Translations under genes and position numbers: made by a program
Origin: DASYSA01 sp036003885
Lineage (GTDB): Bacteria; Acidobacteriota; Blastocatellia; UBA7656
Direction of reading: 5' to 3'
DNA length: 35,062 nucleotides
Assembly (NCBI GenBank): GCA_036003885.1
Contig: DASYSA010000349.1
Span: 1-35,062, forward strand
Notes under the pieces: generated by a model
Told to the model about the DNA's origin: nothing
Database searches by the model: none
The model's input: only the letters and a program-made list of their open reading frames with translations
Shown here: positions 1-7,859 of the stretch, in pieces
Position numbering within the stretch: position 1 is the first letter of the stretch
How the letters are laid out: each line of letters opens with the position of its first letter

Positions 1-933
1 CCGGAGGTGTCTGCTGCCTGCAATGCGGTCATCGTAGGAGACCTGACCGAAATTCGCAGACAGGCCGACGCCCTGGCTTTGTCTTGGGCCTACCAACTGA
101 TAACTGAAAACGAGCTTGGGGCTCCGGAATTCAAAGGTACCACCATCCTCGACACGGGAAGCACGGAGGGGCCGGTCTCCTGGGGAGAGATCTCGGCAGC
201 GGGCGGACGGTCCGCGGTCGGCTTCATCGAAGCCGCCACTCGCCTCTGTCTCGAAGGCAAGCTCGACGCCATCGCTACAGCGCCGATAAACAAGGAGTCC
301 CTCAAACTCGCCGGCTCGCCTTTTCCAGGTCATACGGAGATGCTCACCGCGCTTTGCGGCGCAAGCGAATCGCTGATGTGTTTCTTCGCCGGTAATCTGC
401 GGGTCATTCTCTTAACTATTCACGTGAGCCTCGCCGAAGCCATCAAAGCGATTACGAAACAGCGAGTGTTGGATGCGCTCTTACTCGCCGATCGCGAACT
501 GAGGAGGTTTGGACTGTCCCGGCCTCGCATTGCGGTTGCCGGGCTCAATCCGCACGCCTCCGAGCACGGCTTGTTTGGTATGGAGGAAGCGCGAGAGATC
601 GAGCCTGCCGTAAGCGAGTGCGCGGCCCGCGGCCTCAGCGTGTCCGGGCCCTTTCCTGCGGATACTCTGTTTCTGCGAGCCTCGCGCGGCGAGTTCGATG
701 CCGTAGTAGCCTGCTATCACGACCAGGGGCTCATTGCGGTGAAATGTCTTGCCTTCGGCGAGGCGGTGAATGTGACACTGGGACTGCCAATCATCCGAAC
801 ATCTGTGGATCATGGAACCGCTTTCGACATCGCGGGCCGCGGAGTTGCGGACCACCGGAGCATGGTCGAGGCGATCAAGCTTGCGGCGAGGCTTGCCGAA
901 ATTGAAGTGAAGTCGCGGAACCCGGCAAGCTGA
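1..933 (+). CDS. pdxA: 4-hydroxythreonine-4-phosphate dehydrogenase PdxA (5'-truncated by window)
   Basis: NAD-dependent oxidation and decarboxylation of 4-phosphohydroxy-L-threonine in the DXP-dependent pyridoxal phosphate pathway; cytoplasmic homodimer. The frame is open from base 1, and the first residues (AVIVGD) match a segment that lies roughly 35-40 residues into the family. The N-terminus therefore lies outside the window, and the GTG at position 7 is probably not the start. The family's metal-binding histidines are visible in PGHTEML, CYHDQGL and SVDHGTAFDIAG; these motifs give the assignment. The C-terminus looks complete, ending at TGA 931-933. The next gene on the same strand begins about 40 bp later and may be co-transcribed, although no functional link is obvious. 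A PdxA2-type paralogue acting on a related phosphorylated acid cannot be excluded from a partial sequence. Confidence 0.93.
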   Translation, partial: PEVSAACNAVIVGDLTEIRRQADALALSWAYQLITENELGAPEFKGTTILDTGSTEGPVSWGEISAAGGRSAVGFIEAATRLCLEGKLDAIATAPINKESLKLAGSPFPGHTEMLTALCGASESLMCFFAGNLRVILLTIHVSLAEAIKAITKQRVLDALLLADRELRRFGLSRPRIAVAGLNPHASEHGLFGMEEAREIEPAVSECAARGLSVSGPFPADTLFLRASRGEFDAVVACYHDQGLIAVKCLAFGEAVNVTLGLPIIRTSVDHGTAFDIAGRGVADHRSMVEAIKLAARLAEIEVKSRNPAS

Positions 934-974
934 AGATCGATCTCTGAACAAGCATTGTTTGATTGGGAGGGATG

Positions 975-2030
975 ATGAGACTTGCAACGGTTCTGGTTCT
1001 GGCTTGCGCAGCCGCTCTCTTGACTGTGTCTCGTTCGTCGGTCGGAGCGACAGATGACCCGCTGCGACTGCCCGAAGAGAAACACCTCCGCAATATTCGC
1101 CAGCTCTCATTCGGCGGCGAGAATGCCGAGGCATACTTTTCGGGCGACGGAAAGAAACTGATTTTTCAGTCTACGCGCGATGGCCGCGACTGCGATCAGA
1201 TATACGAGATGAACATCGACGGCTCGGGAACGCGAATGCTCTCGACGGGCAAGGGGCGCACCACCTGTTCGTATATCTTTCCGAACGGCAGGCGCATTCT
1301 GTATTCGTCTACTCACGAAGCAAGTCCCGACTGTCCTCCCAAGCCTGATTACTCCAGAGGCTATGTCTGGGCGGTCTATCCCGGCTTCGACATCTACACC
1401 GCGGCCCCGGACGGATCCGACTTGAAGCCTCTTACAAGAACGCCCGGCTACGACGCCGAAGCGACTATCGCGCCTAACGGCAAGAAGATCGTCTTCACTT
1501 CGCTTCGCGACGGGGACCTGGACATCTACACAATGGACCTGGATGGTCGTAACGTTAAGCGACTAACGAACGAGGTCGGGTATGATGGAGGACCGTTCTT
1601 TTCTTACGACAGCGAATGGATTATCTATCGCGCGCACCACCCGACGAGCGAGAAAGACATTGCCGACTATCGCGCGCTCCTCAAGGAGAGCCTGATTCGC
1701 CCCACTACTCTCGAGATATGGATAATGAAGACCGACGGCTCGGGTAAGCGGCAGATCACTCACAATGGGAAGGCGAACTTCGCTCCCTACTTCTTCCCCG
1801 ATGGCAAACGAGTGCTCTTCGCTTCGAACATGGATGATCCGAAGGGGCGAAACTTCGATCTCTATTCAATCAACACGGACGGCACAGGGCTTGAGCGAAT
1901 CACCTTCAATGAAACGTTTGATGGATTCCCGATGTTCACTCCGGATGGGAAGAAGCTCGTGTTCGCTTCGAACCGGCATGGTAAAACGCAAGGGGAGACC
2001 AACATCTTCATAGCAGACTGGGTTCCGTAG
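975..2030 (+). CDS. Secreted PD40 (TolB-like) beta-propeller protein
   Basis: The start was chosen at the second of two adjacent ATGs because GGAGG at 966-970 then has a usable spacing. Residues 1-25 look like a Sec signal peptide (MRLATVLVLACAAALLTVSRSS). The rest is a series of WD40-like PD40 blades, recognisable by repeats of the type PDGKK(I/L)VFxSxRDG...DIYxMxxDGxxxxRLT. At least five are visible, for example IAPNGKKIVFTSLRDGDLDI, FFPDGKRVLFASN and FTPDGKKLVFASNRHG. The fold matches the TolB C-terminal propeller, but there is no TolB N-terminal domain and no peptidase or kinase domain. At 351 aa it is a stand-alone propeller, probably periplasmic or exported, that binds an unknown partner. 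Such proteins are often numerous in Acidobacteriota. Function is unknown beyond the fold. Confidence 0.85.
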   Translation: MRLATVLVLACAAALLTVSRSSVGATDDPLRLPEEKHLRNIRQLSFGGENAEAYFSGDGKKLIFQSTRDGRDCDQIYEMNIDGSGTRMLSTGKGRTTCSYIFPNGRRILYSSTHEASPDCPPKPDYSRGYVWAVYPGFDIYTAAPDGSDLKPLTRTPGYDAEATIAPNGKKIVFTSLRDGDLDIYTMDLDGRNVKRLTNEVGYDGGPFFSYDSEWIIYRAHHPTSEKDIADYRALLKESLIRPTTLEIWIMKTDGSGKRQITHNGKANFAPYFFPDGKRVLFASNMDDPKGRNFDLYSINTDGTGLERITFNETFDGFPMFTPDGKKLVFASNRHGKTQGETNIFIADWVP

Positions 2031-2032
2031 AG

Positions 2033-2180
2033 TAATCCGCGAATAACACGAAACTTCGCTAATACAATGGTGTGTCGTCGCGAGGTGCCTAACAAAGCGA
2101 GCCGCGCGCGCTGTCCCGTAGCCGCTCTACTCGCTCCGCTCTTTCTGTTCGCGATTATTCGCGAGATTAGCGGATGAAGA
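2033..2180. repeat. Inverted repeat filling a convergent intergenic region (degenerate ~9-bp units)
   Basis: Between the converging PD40 and aldo/keto reductase genes, the left arm (about 2034-2068, containing CCGCGAATAA and CGAA) is inverted in the right arm (about 2148-2175, containing TTCG, TTATTCGCG and ATTAGCGG). The loop is about 80 bases. Each arm is built of degenerate units resembling ATTCGCGAG/ATTAGCGGA. A bidirectional terminator is possible, but there is no T tract. It resembles the heptamer arrays elsewhere in the window, with a longer unit. Confidence 0.5.
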
Positions 2181-2182
2181 CG

Positions 2183-3169
2183 TCAAGCATTCACCAGACT
2201 CATCATCGCCTCCGGATAGCGCGTGCCGGCAGCAGCACCCTTAGGCGCGGCTTCCTCAATGCGTGCAAGTTCCGCCGGGGTGAGATCAAATTCGAGGGCG
2301 CCGAGATTCTCTTCCATGTACTTTCTTCGCTTCGTGCCTGGAATCGGCACTATGTCATCGCCCTGAGCCAGCACCCAGGCCAGTGCCAACTGAGCTGCGC
2401 TGCAGCCTTTCTCAGCTGCCATCTCCTCGATGCGTCTCACGAGTTCAAGATTCTTCCCAAAGTTGTCGCCCTGAAATCGAGGCGATAGCCGCCGGTAGTC
2501 GTCCGCCGCAAGATCGTCCAAGCTCGCAAACTGGCCAGTGAGAAATCCTCGGCCAAGCGGGCTATACGCCACAAAGCCGATTCCAAGCTCGCGACAAGTC
2601 GGAAGTATTTCATCTTCCGCATCGCGGCTCCACAGGGAATACTCCGTCTGCAGCGCTGCAATCGGATGCACCGCGAATGCGCGGCGCAACGTTTGCGGAC
2701 CCGCTTCCGACAGGCCGAGATACCTGACCTTCCCCTCCTTCACAAGTCCTGCCATTGCGCCGACCGTCTCCTCGATGGGCGTGTTCGGGTCTACTCGATG
2801 CTGGTAGTAGAGGTCGATCGTTTCCACTCCCAAACGCTTGAGACTGGCTTCACATGCGGAGCGAACATAGTCGGCCCGCCCGTTGATGCTCCGGCGTGTG
2901 GGGTCTTCACTCCGAACGATCCCGAACTTAGTTGCAATGATGGCTTGTTTGCGGCGTCCCTTGATTGCCCTGCCGACCAACTCTTCGTTGGTGAACGGCC
3001 CGTACATGTCCGCCGTGTCCAGGAAGTCTAACCCCAGATCAAGAGCGCGATGGATCGTGGCGAGCGATTCTTGTTCGTCCGTCGCCCCATAGAACTCCGA
3101 CATTCCCATGCAGCCAAGCCCCATTGCAGAGACCACAAGTCCACTACGTCCTACCATTCGTCTCTTCAT
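2183..3169 (-). CDS. Aldo/keto reductase
   Basis: NAD(P)H-dependent oxidoreductase of the AKR superfamily (TIM barrel, cytoplasmic). The full length of 328 aa is typical. The catalytic tetrad is visible: Asp and Tyr in FLDTADMYGP, Lys in ATKFG and His in YYQHRVDP. The AKR sequences GKVRYLGLSEAG, QTEYSLWSRD and YSPLGRGFLTG follow, then a cofactor-binding region around PIPGTKRRKYMEENL. The sequence resembles the AKR13 / YajO-type group, but the substrate cannot be predicted. The start has a strong ribosome-binding site (GAGGAG) at a good distance. A perfect TATAAT lies at 3209-3214 on the minus strand, just outside the adjacent heptamer array. The gene is monocistronic and converges with the PD40 gene. 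Confidence 0.92.
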   Translation of the reverse strand: MKRRMVGRSGLVVSAMGLGCMGMSEFYGATDEQESLATIHRALDLGLDFLDTADMYGPFTNEELVGRAIKGRRKQAIIATKFGIVRSEDPTRRSINGRADYVRSACEASLKRLGVETIDLYYQHRVDPNTPIEETVGAMAGLVKEGKVRYLGLSEAGPQTLRRAFAVHPIAALQTEYSLWSRDAEDEILPTCRELGIGFVAYSPLGRGFLTGQFASLDDLAADDYRRLSPRFQGDNFGKNLELVRRIEEMAAEKGCSAAQLALAWVLAQGDDIVPIPGTKRRKYMEENLGALEFDLTPAELARIEEAAPKGAAAGTRYPEAMMSLVNA

Positions 3170-3208
3170 GTCTTCTCCTCTTCTTTTTGGACCTTTTTGA
3201 AGTCTTAC

Positions 3209-3237
3209 ATTATAACGACCTGAGAGGAAATTCGAAT
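3209..3237 (-). promoter_or_regulatory. Candidate promoter of the aldo/keto reductase gene
   Basis: On the minus strand a perfect TATAAT (-10) lies at 3209-3214, about 40 bases upstream of the ATG. At 16-17 bp spacing the -35 region falls inside the heptamer array and is poor (TTCGAA or ATTCGA). The assignment rests mainly on the -10 box. Confidence 0.35.
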
Positions 3238-3326
3238 TGCGAAGTGCGAATTTCGAATCGCCAGTCTCGAATCATGAACTCCAAATTCCAAATCTTCGCG
3301 TTTCGAAATTCGAAATTCGAAATTCC
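3226..3326. repeat. Heptamer inverted-repeat array 1 (unit CGAAATT / CGAATTG)
   Basis: About 100 bp that can be cut into successive 7-mers: CGAATTG, CGAAGTG, CGAATTT, CGAATCG in the left half, degenerate CCAAATT-like units in the middle, then three perfect CGAAATT units on the right that pair with the left half. It lies between two divergently transcribed genes, so it occupies both promoter regions. A -10-like TATAAT (minus) and TATAGT (plus, 3337-3342) lie just outside its ends. Confidence 0.8.
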
Positions 3327-3390
3327 TTCCTCGTGTTATAGTAGCCCATGTTCAAACATTTACTCGGGTCGCTAATCCGGGAGATTCTCG

Positions 3391-3687
3391 ATGAATCACG
3401 CTAGAGAAACTCAGGTACCAATTTCGTGGCACTGCGTCGTTGCCGCGGCGTGCACGGCGATCTGGTTCCTGTCGCTTATCCTTTGCACAGTCATCATCCT
3501 CTTCGTCCTACCAAAAGGCTTACGCCAATCACCTCTCATTGCGCTCGTCCCGATAGTTCTCTTTCTCGGTCTCACGTTTGGCGCAACGTTGGCAGCCAGT
3601 ATCATAACGTCAAAAAGAGCCGCTGCGGGTCAAAGAGAGCTGCTGTCCAGGATCCTCGACGGGGATGCTAAGGACATCAGACTTTGA
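3391..3687 (+). CDS. Small two-helix membrane protein, hypothetical
   Basis: A 98-aa protein not assignable to a known family. Two hydrophobic helices are clear: about residues 15-40 (VVAAACTAIWFLSLILCTVI) and 48-70 (LIALVPIVLFLGLTFGATLA), with a short loop between them. A charged cytoplasmic-looking tail (SKRAAAGQRELLSRILDGD) follows. The ATG has a plausible ribosome-binding site (GGGAG at 3379-3383, spacing about 7). It is divergent from the aldo/keto reductase across heptamer array 1 and convergent with the outer-membrane receptor gene. The hydrophobic composition and good start context favour a real gene, but no domain supports it. Confidence 0.55.
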   Translation: MNHARETQVPISWHCVVAAACTAIWFLSLILCTVIILFVLPKGLRQSPLIALVPIVLFLGLTFGATLAASIITSKRAAAGQRELLSRILDGDAKDIRL

Positions 3688-3780
3688 ACACGACTGACGA
3701 ACCCAGGAGAACTCTGCGTTACTCCCCTTACCTGCGGAGTGGACCAGCGCACGTCAACCGCGAGGTAGCCACAGGACGCC

Positions 3781-6700
3781 CTAGAACGACACCTGTAGAC
3801 TCAACTGGACCACCCGGGCCCGCTGAGTGCGTCGCGGGACCAGGAAGTCCGAATCGTCCCGGTCAATGAACTCCGAGCCGAAGCTGAAGATCGAGTTGTT
3901 GAACAGGTTGAATAGATCGATCGCGGGCCGAACCTTAAAGCGTTCGCCCCGACTCAGCGTCCGCGAGACACGCAGGTTTATCGTCCTCGTGCCCGGCCCT
4001 CGCCCATAGTTGCGCGGCAGGTTTCCGCTCGAGCCAATCGGCGCAAGCATGATCGCCTGCTTCAACGTGTCACCACTGCCGCCACCCGGGCGGCGCCACA
4101 CTGGGCGGCCGATTGTGCTGATGTAGCTGGGCCGGTCATTCTCAATATCATTCAAATTTCGATCGAATCCCGCGCCTATGTTGAACGGCCTCGACGAGCC
4201 GAAGGAGATGATTGGAGCGAAATCGATCAGCACGCCGGGCGCGCGAAACGAGCCGCTGAACGTGAATCGGTGACGTTGATCCTGAAGCGAGAGTGACCGC
4301 TCCGCGCGCCGGTCCGACAGGTCCTGGGGCGAAGCCGTGTTGGTTGTTCCTTCGTCTATAAACTTTGATAACGTGTAGACCGCGCGAAAGCTTGCATTCG
4401 CGCCCGCCACATATCGAAATGAAAAGACACCGCCGTGATAGAACGAGTTTCCGCTCGACTCGAGCAGCTCCACCTGCGTCAGCGACGGTTCGGACCTGAG
4501 CGAGCGGACAGCGTTGAGCGCCGAGCTGATGTTGGAAGATCGCGGCGCGTTCAAACCCAATGTCAGCAGTCGCACACCATTGGCAGTCGTAATCGCTCCA
4601 GGTGTGCTGGAAGTCCCACCGCTAAGATCGAATCTCACCACGTCGGCGTTTGAGCCCGTGATCGGGCGACTCCCATTCAAATCGCGCCGGTTGTCGAAAT
4701 CCCGACTCAGCAGATAGTCGGTGAAGGTCGCAAAGCCATCCGGCAGAACCGGTGCGTTGATATTGCTCTCGCGCCACAGGTGAGCGCCCCTCGTGAAGAC
4801 GTAGTCTACTGAAGCGACCGCTTTAGCGCCGAGCTGGCGCTCGATACCAAGGCCGGTCTGAATCGTATAAGGTATCTCCAGGTCGCGACTCACGCGGCGC
4901 AGGAATTCGGTCTCGCGAATTCCAAATCGATCCACAATCGCCCGGTCCGTGATTGGGCTGGGGAACTGAACGAGTCTCATGACTTCCGGCGTTATCTCAG
5001 AGTCAACCGTGATGGCCGACTTCCCGAGCGAAAAATCGTCAATAGTGCGCAACAGCGCACGGTTATAGAAGACGCCAAAGCCCGACCGAATGACCGTCTT
5101 GCCTGGCTGTGAGATAGTCGACCCTCCATCCTTACCGCCGAACGGATCCCATGCGATGGCAAGGCGAGGGCTGAAATTGTCACGTTCATCCAGAATCGAC
5201 TCATTATCCCAACGCACTCCAAGAGACAGAGTGAGGTTTGGCTTTACGCGCCACTCGTTCTGAACAAAGACCCCGAGAACATCATTCGACTGCCGGCTGT
5301 CGGTATCGAAGCGCTGCAAGAACCGGCTGAATCGATCCGCAAGAAAATCATCCACATTCTCAAAGGTGAACAGGCCTCCCGCCGCAAAGAGATCGGTGAA
5401 ACTCGAGCGCACCAGTTGCAGGTCGGCGCCGAACTTGAACTGGTGAGGCCCACGCGCAATCGCCAGGCAGTCCTGAATTTGAACCCGCTTCTCTTCGCGG
5501 GCGAAGGCGGGTGAGGACTGGCTGCCGGTGAAGGCCCCGGCGACGATCGTCGCGGGATCGGCGATCACAAGGCCCGGCGAGTCAGTCGCGCTGCGGTTTC
5601 GCGGGAGCAGGCGAGAGAACTGGAAACGCGCCTGGTTCAAGATGGTATTCCGGAGCACAAGGTTGTCAGCCAGACTAATCGAGTCCGAGTCCCGTCCCTC
5701 AATCAGCATGGACTGAGGTAAGCGGCTACCTCCGGGAAATCCCCTCCTGTTCGCTCCTCGCGCCAGATCGAAGCGAGCCGTTACGTTTTGCAACTGGCTC
5801 AGATTCAGGTCGCCACGCACGTTGATGATGTTTCTGGTCTCGGGCGTCGAAATCTCTTCCAGCAGCACCGCCACCGGACTGCCGGGCGCCGCACCTGTGT
5901 TCGGCTGGGGCAAAGGGAAACGCGGATTTGTCTGAACAGGCAGTAGGACATTGATCTCAGCAGAGTCGGAAATACCGGATCGCTCATAGCCGGCTAAGAA
6001 GAAGTGTGGTCCGCGAATCGGTCCGGAAAAGATTCCGCCCTCTCGGGTCTGCTGTTGAGGCACGCGGCCAAGCCCTCTCGCATTGCGAAAGAAGGTGTTC
6101 GCGTTCAGCGACTCATCTCCAAAGAAAGCATGTGCCTCGCCGCGGTATCGGATGTCTCCACCGCGCGTGCGAATATTGATGCGACCACCCGAGGCGCGCC
6201 CGTACTCGGCCGCGTATTGATTCGTAATGATCTGAACTTCAGCGATGGCTTCCGGGTTGAGTGCAATGCGCTCACGTGCCCCGCGATCGTCGTTATTGTC
6301 GAGACCGTCGACGGTGAGGTTGTTCGACGTCGCCGGGGCGCCGGTCAATGAAAAGATACCGGCCTCTTCAGGAGTTCCTCTAAGAAACCTGCCCATACCT
6401 TCTTCGGCCAGGTCCGCCACCGTGAGAGGCGCCTCCGCTACACCTCCAAACAGGAAGACCAACTGCAGAGGATCGCGATTGGCAATCGGCAGCACATCGA
6501 GCTCCGTTCGCGCGATGGTGTCGCCGTTGACCGTACGCGTAGTATCGACAAGCGGCGTGCTGGAGACTCCGACGTTGACCTGCTCGTTCACGCCGGCGGG
6601 CGCTAGCGCGAAGTCGATTGCAATTGTCCGCCCGGTCGTGACCTCGATCCCCTTGCGCTCTTCCGCCGTGAAGCCGGGCGCGCTGGCGATAAGTGAATAC

Positions 6701-6951
6701 GCGCCAGGGTCGGTGACCACGAGGCGATAGCGCCCCTCGGCGCTGGATGTCACCGTACGCGCGATTCCGGTTGCGGAGTGACGAGCCACGATGGTTGCGG
6801 ATGAGAGAGATGCGCCCGCGATGTCTCTAACTCTTCCCTCGAAGACTATGTTGTCGAGATCGTCGGTGGGAAATGCAGCGGTCGATCCCAGAGAATTAGC
6901 GATGAACACAAGTATAGCTACAGCAGTCAGAACGCCAGGTCGATAGGACAT
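3781..6951 (-). CDS. Oar-like TonB-dependent outer-membrane receptor with carboxypeptidase-regulatory domain
   Basis: A 1056-aa outer-membrane beta-barrel protein. A signal peptide spans residues 1-26 (VLTAVAILVFIANSLGSTAA). A carboxypeptidase-D regulatory-like (Ig-like) domain follows at about 33-125 (VFEGRVRDIAGASL ... GRYRLVVTDPGAYSLIASA). A plug domain at about 130-270 contains NNLTVDGLDNND and AEIQVITNQY-type sequence, then a long barrel ends in an aromatic C-terminus (VVQLSLQVSF) as expected for BAM substrates. This is the architecture of Oar-family receptors, which are abundant in Acidobacteriota. Ligand unknown; glycans or peptides are common guesses. The ribosome-binding site GGAGG is strong, 8 bases from the ATG. 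It seems to be transcribed alone: the upstream neighbour hspR is separated by array 2 and about 200 bp. Confidence 0.9.
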   Translation of the reverse strand: MSYRPGVLTAVAILVFIANSLGSTAAFPTDDLDNIVFEGRVRDIAGASLSSATIVARHSATGIARTVTSSAEGRYRLVVTDPGAYSLIASAPGFTAEERKGIEVTTGRTIAIDFALAPAGVNEQVNVGVSSTPLVDTTRTVNGDTIARTELDVLPIANRDPLQLVFLFGGVAEAPLTVADLAEEGMGRFLRGTPEEAGIFSLTGAPATSNNLTVDGLDNNDDRGARERIALNPEAIAEVQIITNQYAAEYGRASGGRINIRTRGGDIRYRGEAHAFFGDESLNANTFFRNARGLGRVPQQQTREGGIFSGPIRGPHFFLAGYERSGISDSAEINVLLPVQTNPRFPLPQPNTGAAPGSPVAVLLEEISTPETRNIINVRGDLNLSQLQNVTARFDLARGANRRGFPGGSRLPQSMLIEGRDSDSISLADNLVLRNTILNQARFQFSRLLPRNRSATDSPGLVIADPATIVAGAFTGSQSSPAFAREEKRVQIQDCLAIARGPHQFKFGADLQLVRSSFTDLFAAGGLFTFENVDDFLADRFSRFLQRFDTDSRQSNDVLGVFVQNEWRVKPNLTLSLGVRWDNESILDERDNFSPRLAIAWDPFGGKDGGSTISQPGKTVIRSGFGVFYNRALLRTIDDFSLGKSAITVDSEITPEVMRLVQFPSPITDRAIVDRFGIRETEFLRRVSRDLEIPYTIQTGLGIERQLGAKAVASVDYVFTRGAHLWRESNINAPVLPDGFATFTDYLLSRDFDNRRDLNGSRPITGSNADVVRFDLSGGTSSTPGAITTANGVRLLTLGLNAPRSSNISSALNAVRSLRSEPSLTQVELLESSGNSFYHGGVFSFRYVAGANASFRAVYTLSKFIDEGTTNTASPQDLSDRRAERSLSLQDQRHRFTFSGSFRAPGVLIDFAPIISFGSSRPFNIGAGFDRNLNDIENDRPSYISTIGRPVWRRPGGGSGDTLKQAIMLAPIGSSGNLPRNYGRGPGTRTINLRVSRTLSRGERFKVRPAIDLFNLFNNSIFSFGSEFIDRDDSDFLVPRRTQRARVVQLSLQVSF

Positions 6952-7080
6952 GGGCTGAACCTCCGGTTTTGGCTATTCAGTTTGGTTCAGACTTTGGGGC
7001 GGCCGGCCTGAAGACAGGAAGCCCAACTGGCTTCACAGATGATGGACGCAAATCGCGTCCGCGCGGATGCAAAAAAAAAT

Positions 7081-7153
7081 GCGAAATTCGAAATTCGAAA
7101 TGCGAATTTCACCCTACGGGATTTCGCATTTCGGATTTCGAATTTCGCATTTC
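7081..7153. repeat. Heptamer inverted-repeat array 2 (unit CGAAATT)
   Basis: The left arm is GCGAAAT, TCGAAAT, TCGAAAT, GCGAATT; the loop is ACCCTACGGG; the right arm is the same heptamers inverted (ATTTCGC, ATTTCGG, ATTTCGA, ATTTCGC). It starts one base beyond the hspR stop codon (TAA, 7155-7157), so it forms the 3' end of the heat-shock transcript. A run of A's at 7071-7079 (T's on the transcribed strand) follows the hairpin on the minus strand, so this copy could act as an intrinsic terminator. Confidence 0.85.
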
Positions 7154-7154
7154 T

Positions 7155-7541
7155 TTATTCGCCGCGTTTCACGACCAGCTCGATGCGGCGGCGTGGAACG
7201 AGGGCGCTCTTGGCGTGTTCGTCTTTTACAAAGAACTCCGGGCTAATATTCTCTCTGATGTACTGAAGGAAGTGCTCGAATTCGTGCTGCATCTGGCTCA
7301 TCTTTTCGCGCATGTTCAGTATTATCTCGACGCCGGCGAGGTTGACCCCGAGATCGCGCGTGAGGCTCAAAATGAGTTCGAGCCGCTCAACATTCTCCTC
7401 GGTATAGTAGCGGGTGCCCTTCGCCGAGCGCGATGGCTTGATCAATCCCTCGCGCTCATAGAGACGCAGGGTCTGCGGATGGATGCCATACTCCTCCGCG
7501 ACGACGCTGATTGTGTATTTCTTCGCCTTCCTGATCTTCAC
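7155..7541 (-). CDS. hspR: MerR-family heat-shock repressor HspR
   Basis: A 128-aa MerR-type transcriptional regulator. The N-terminal winged helix-turn-helix (about residues 8-75) contains YTISVVAEEYGIHPQTLRLY and EREGLIKPSRSAKGTRYYTE, typical of HspR. A coiled-coil dimerisation helix (about 80-110) follows, with a basic tail. In actinobacteria HspR binds HAIR inverted repeats and represses dnaK operons, with DnaK acting as co-repressor. Here it is the last gene after dnaK and dnaJ, and a HAIR-like operator precedes dnaK, so autoregulation is expected. The start is GTG (7539-7541) with GAGGAG upstream. It overlaps the TGA of the preceding gene as GTGA, indicating translational coupling. Confidence 0.9.
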   Translation of the reverse strand: MKIRKAKKYTISVVAEEYGIHPQTLRLYEREGLIKPSRSAKGTRYYTEENVERLELILSLTRDLGVNLAGVEIILNMREKMSQMQHEFEHFLQYIRENISPEFFVKDEHAKSALVPRRRIELVVKRGE

Positions 7542-7834
7542 GGCCGCTCCTCGACCTCAGTTCGATCTGCGTCGTCATCCTTGCCGCCGCTCTTTGTCTG
7601 TCCCTGTTCCTCGTCTTTCAGGTATTCGACGGCGGCTCGCTTGCCGGTGGTGTTTCCTGCAAACTTGTCCAGCTCGAGCATTCCCGCTCGTAGCATGGAG
7701 CTTCGCGCCTCAGCCACATCGCGCTCGTAGTCCTGAGAGCTGCGACGGCGCCTGCGTTCGCTTTCCCGCGATGTCGTCCAGATTATCAGGACGATTACCG
7801 CGATCGGGATCAACCATGCTAACGCCTCCCCCAT
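7538..7834 (-). CDS. Small single-pass membrane protein in the dnaK operon, hypothetical
   Basis: A 98-aa protein not recognised as a known family. One N-terminal transmembrane helix (about residues 6-21, AWLIPIAVIVLIIW) is followed by an arginine-rich stretch (RESERRRRRSS), a helical region and an acidic tail (GGKDDDADRTEVEERP). The ATG at 7834 was preferred over a longer reading because it has ribosome-binding sequences (GGAGGG, AAGGA) just upstream, and the longer version would run into dnaJ. It starts 25 bp after dnaJ, and its stop overlaps the hspR start by 4 bp, so it is embedded in the heat-shock operon. A membrane-anchored partner of the chaperone or of HspR is possible but purely contextual. 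Confidence 0.75.
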   Translation of the reverse strand: MGEALAWLIPIAVIVLIIWTTSRESERRRRRSSQDYERDVAEARSSMLRAGMLELDKFAGNTTGKRAAVEYLKDEEQGQTKSGGKDDDADRTEVEERP

Positions 7835-7859
7835 GGTTCCTTCCCTCCTGTTCGCACTC

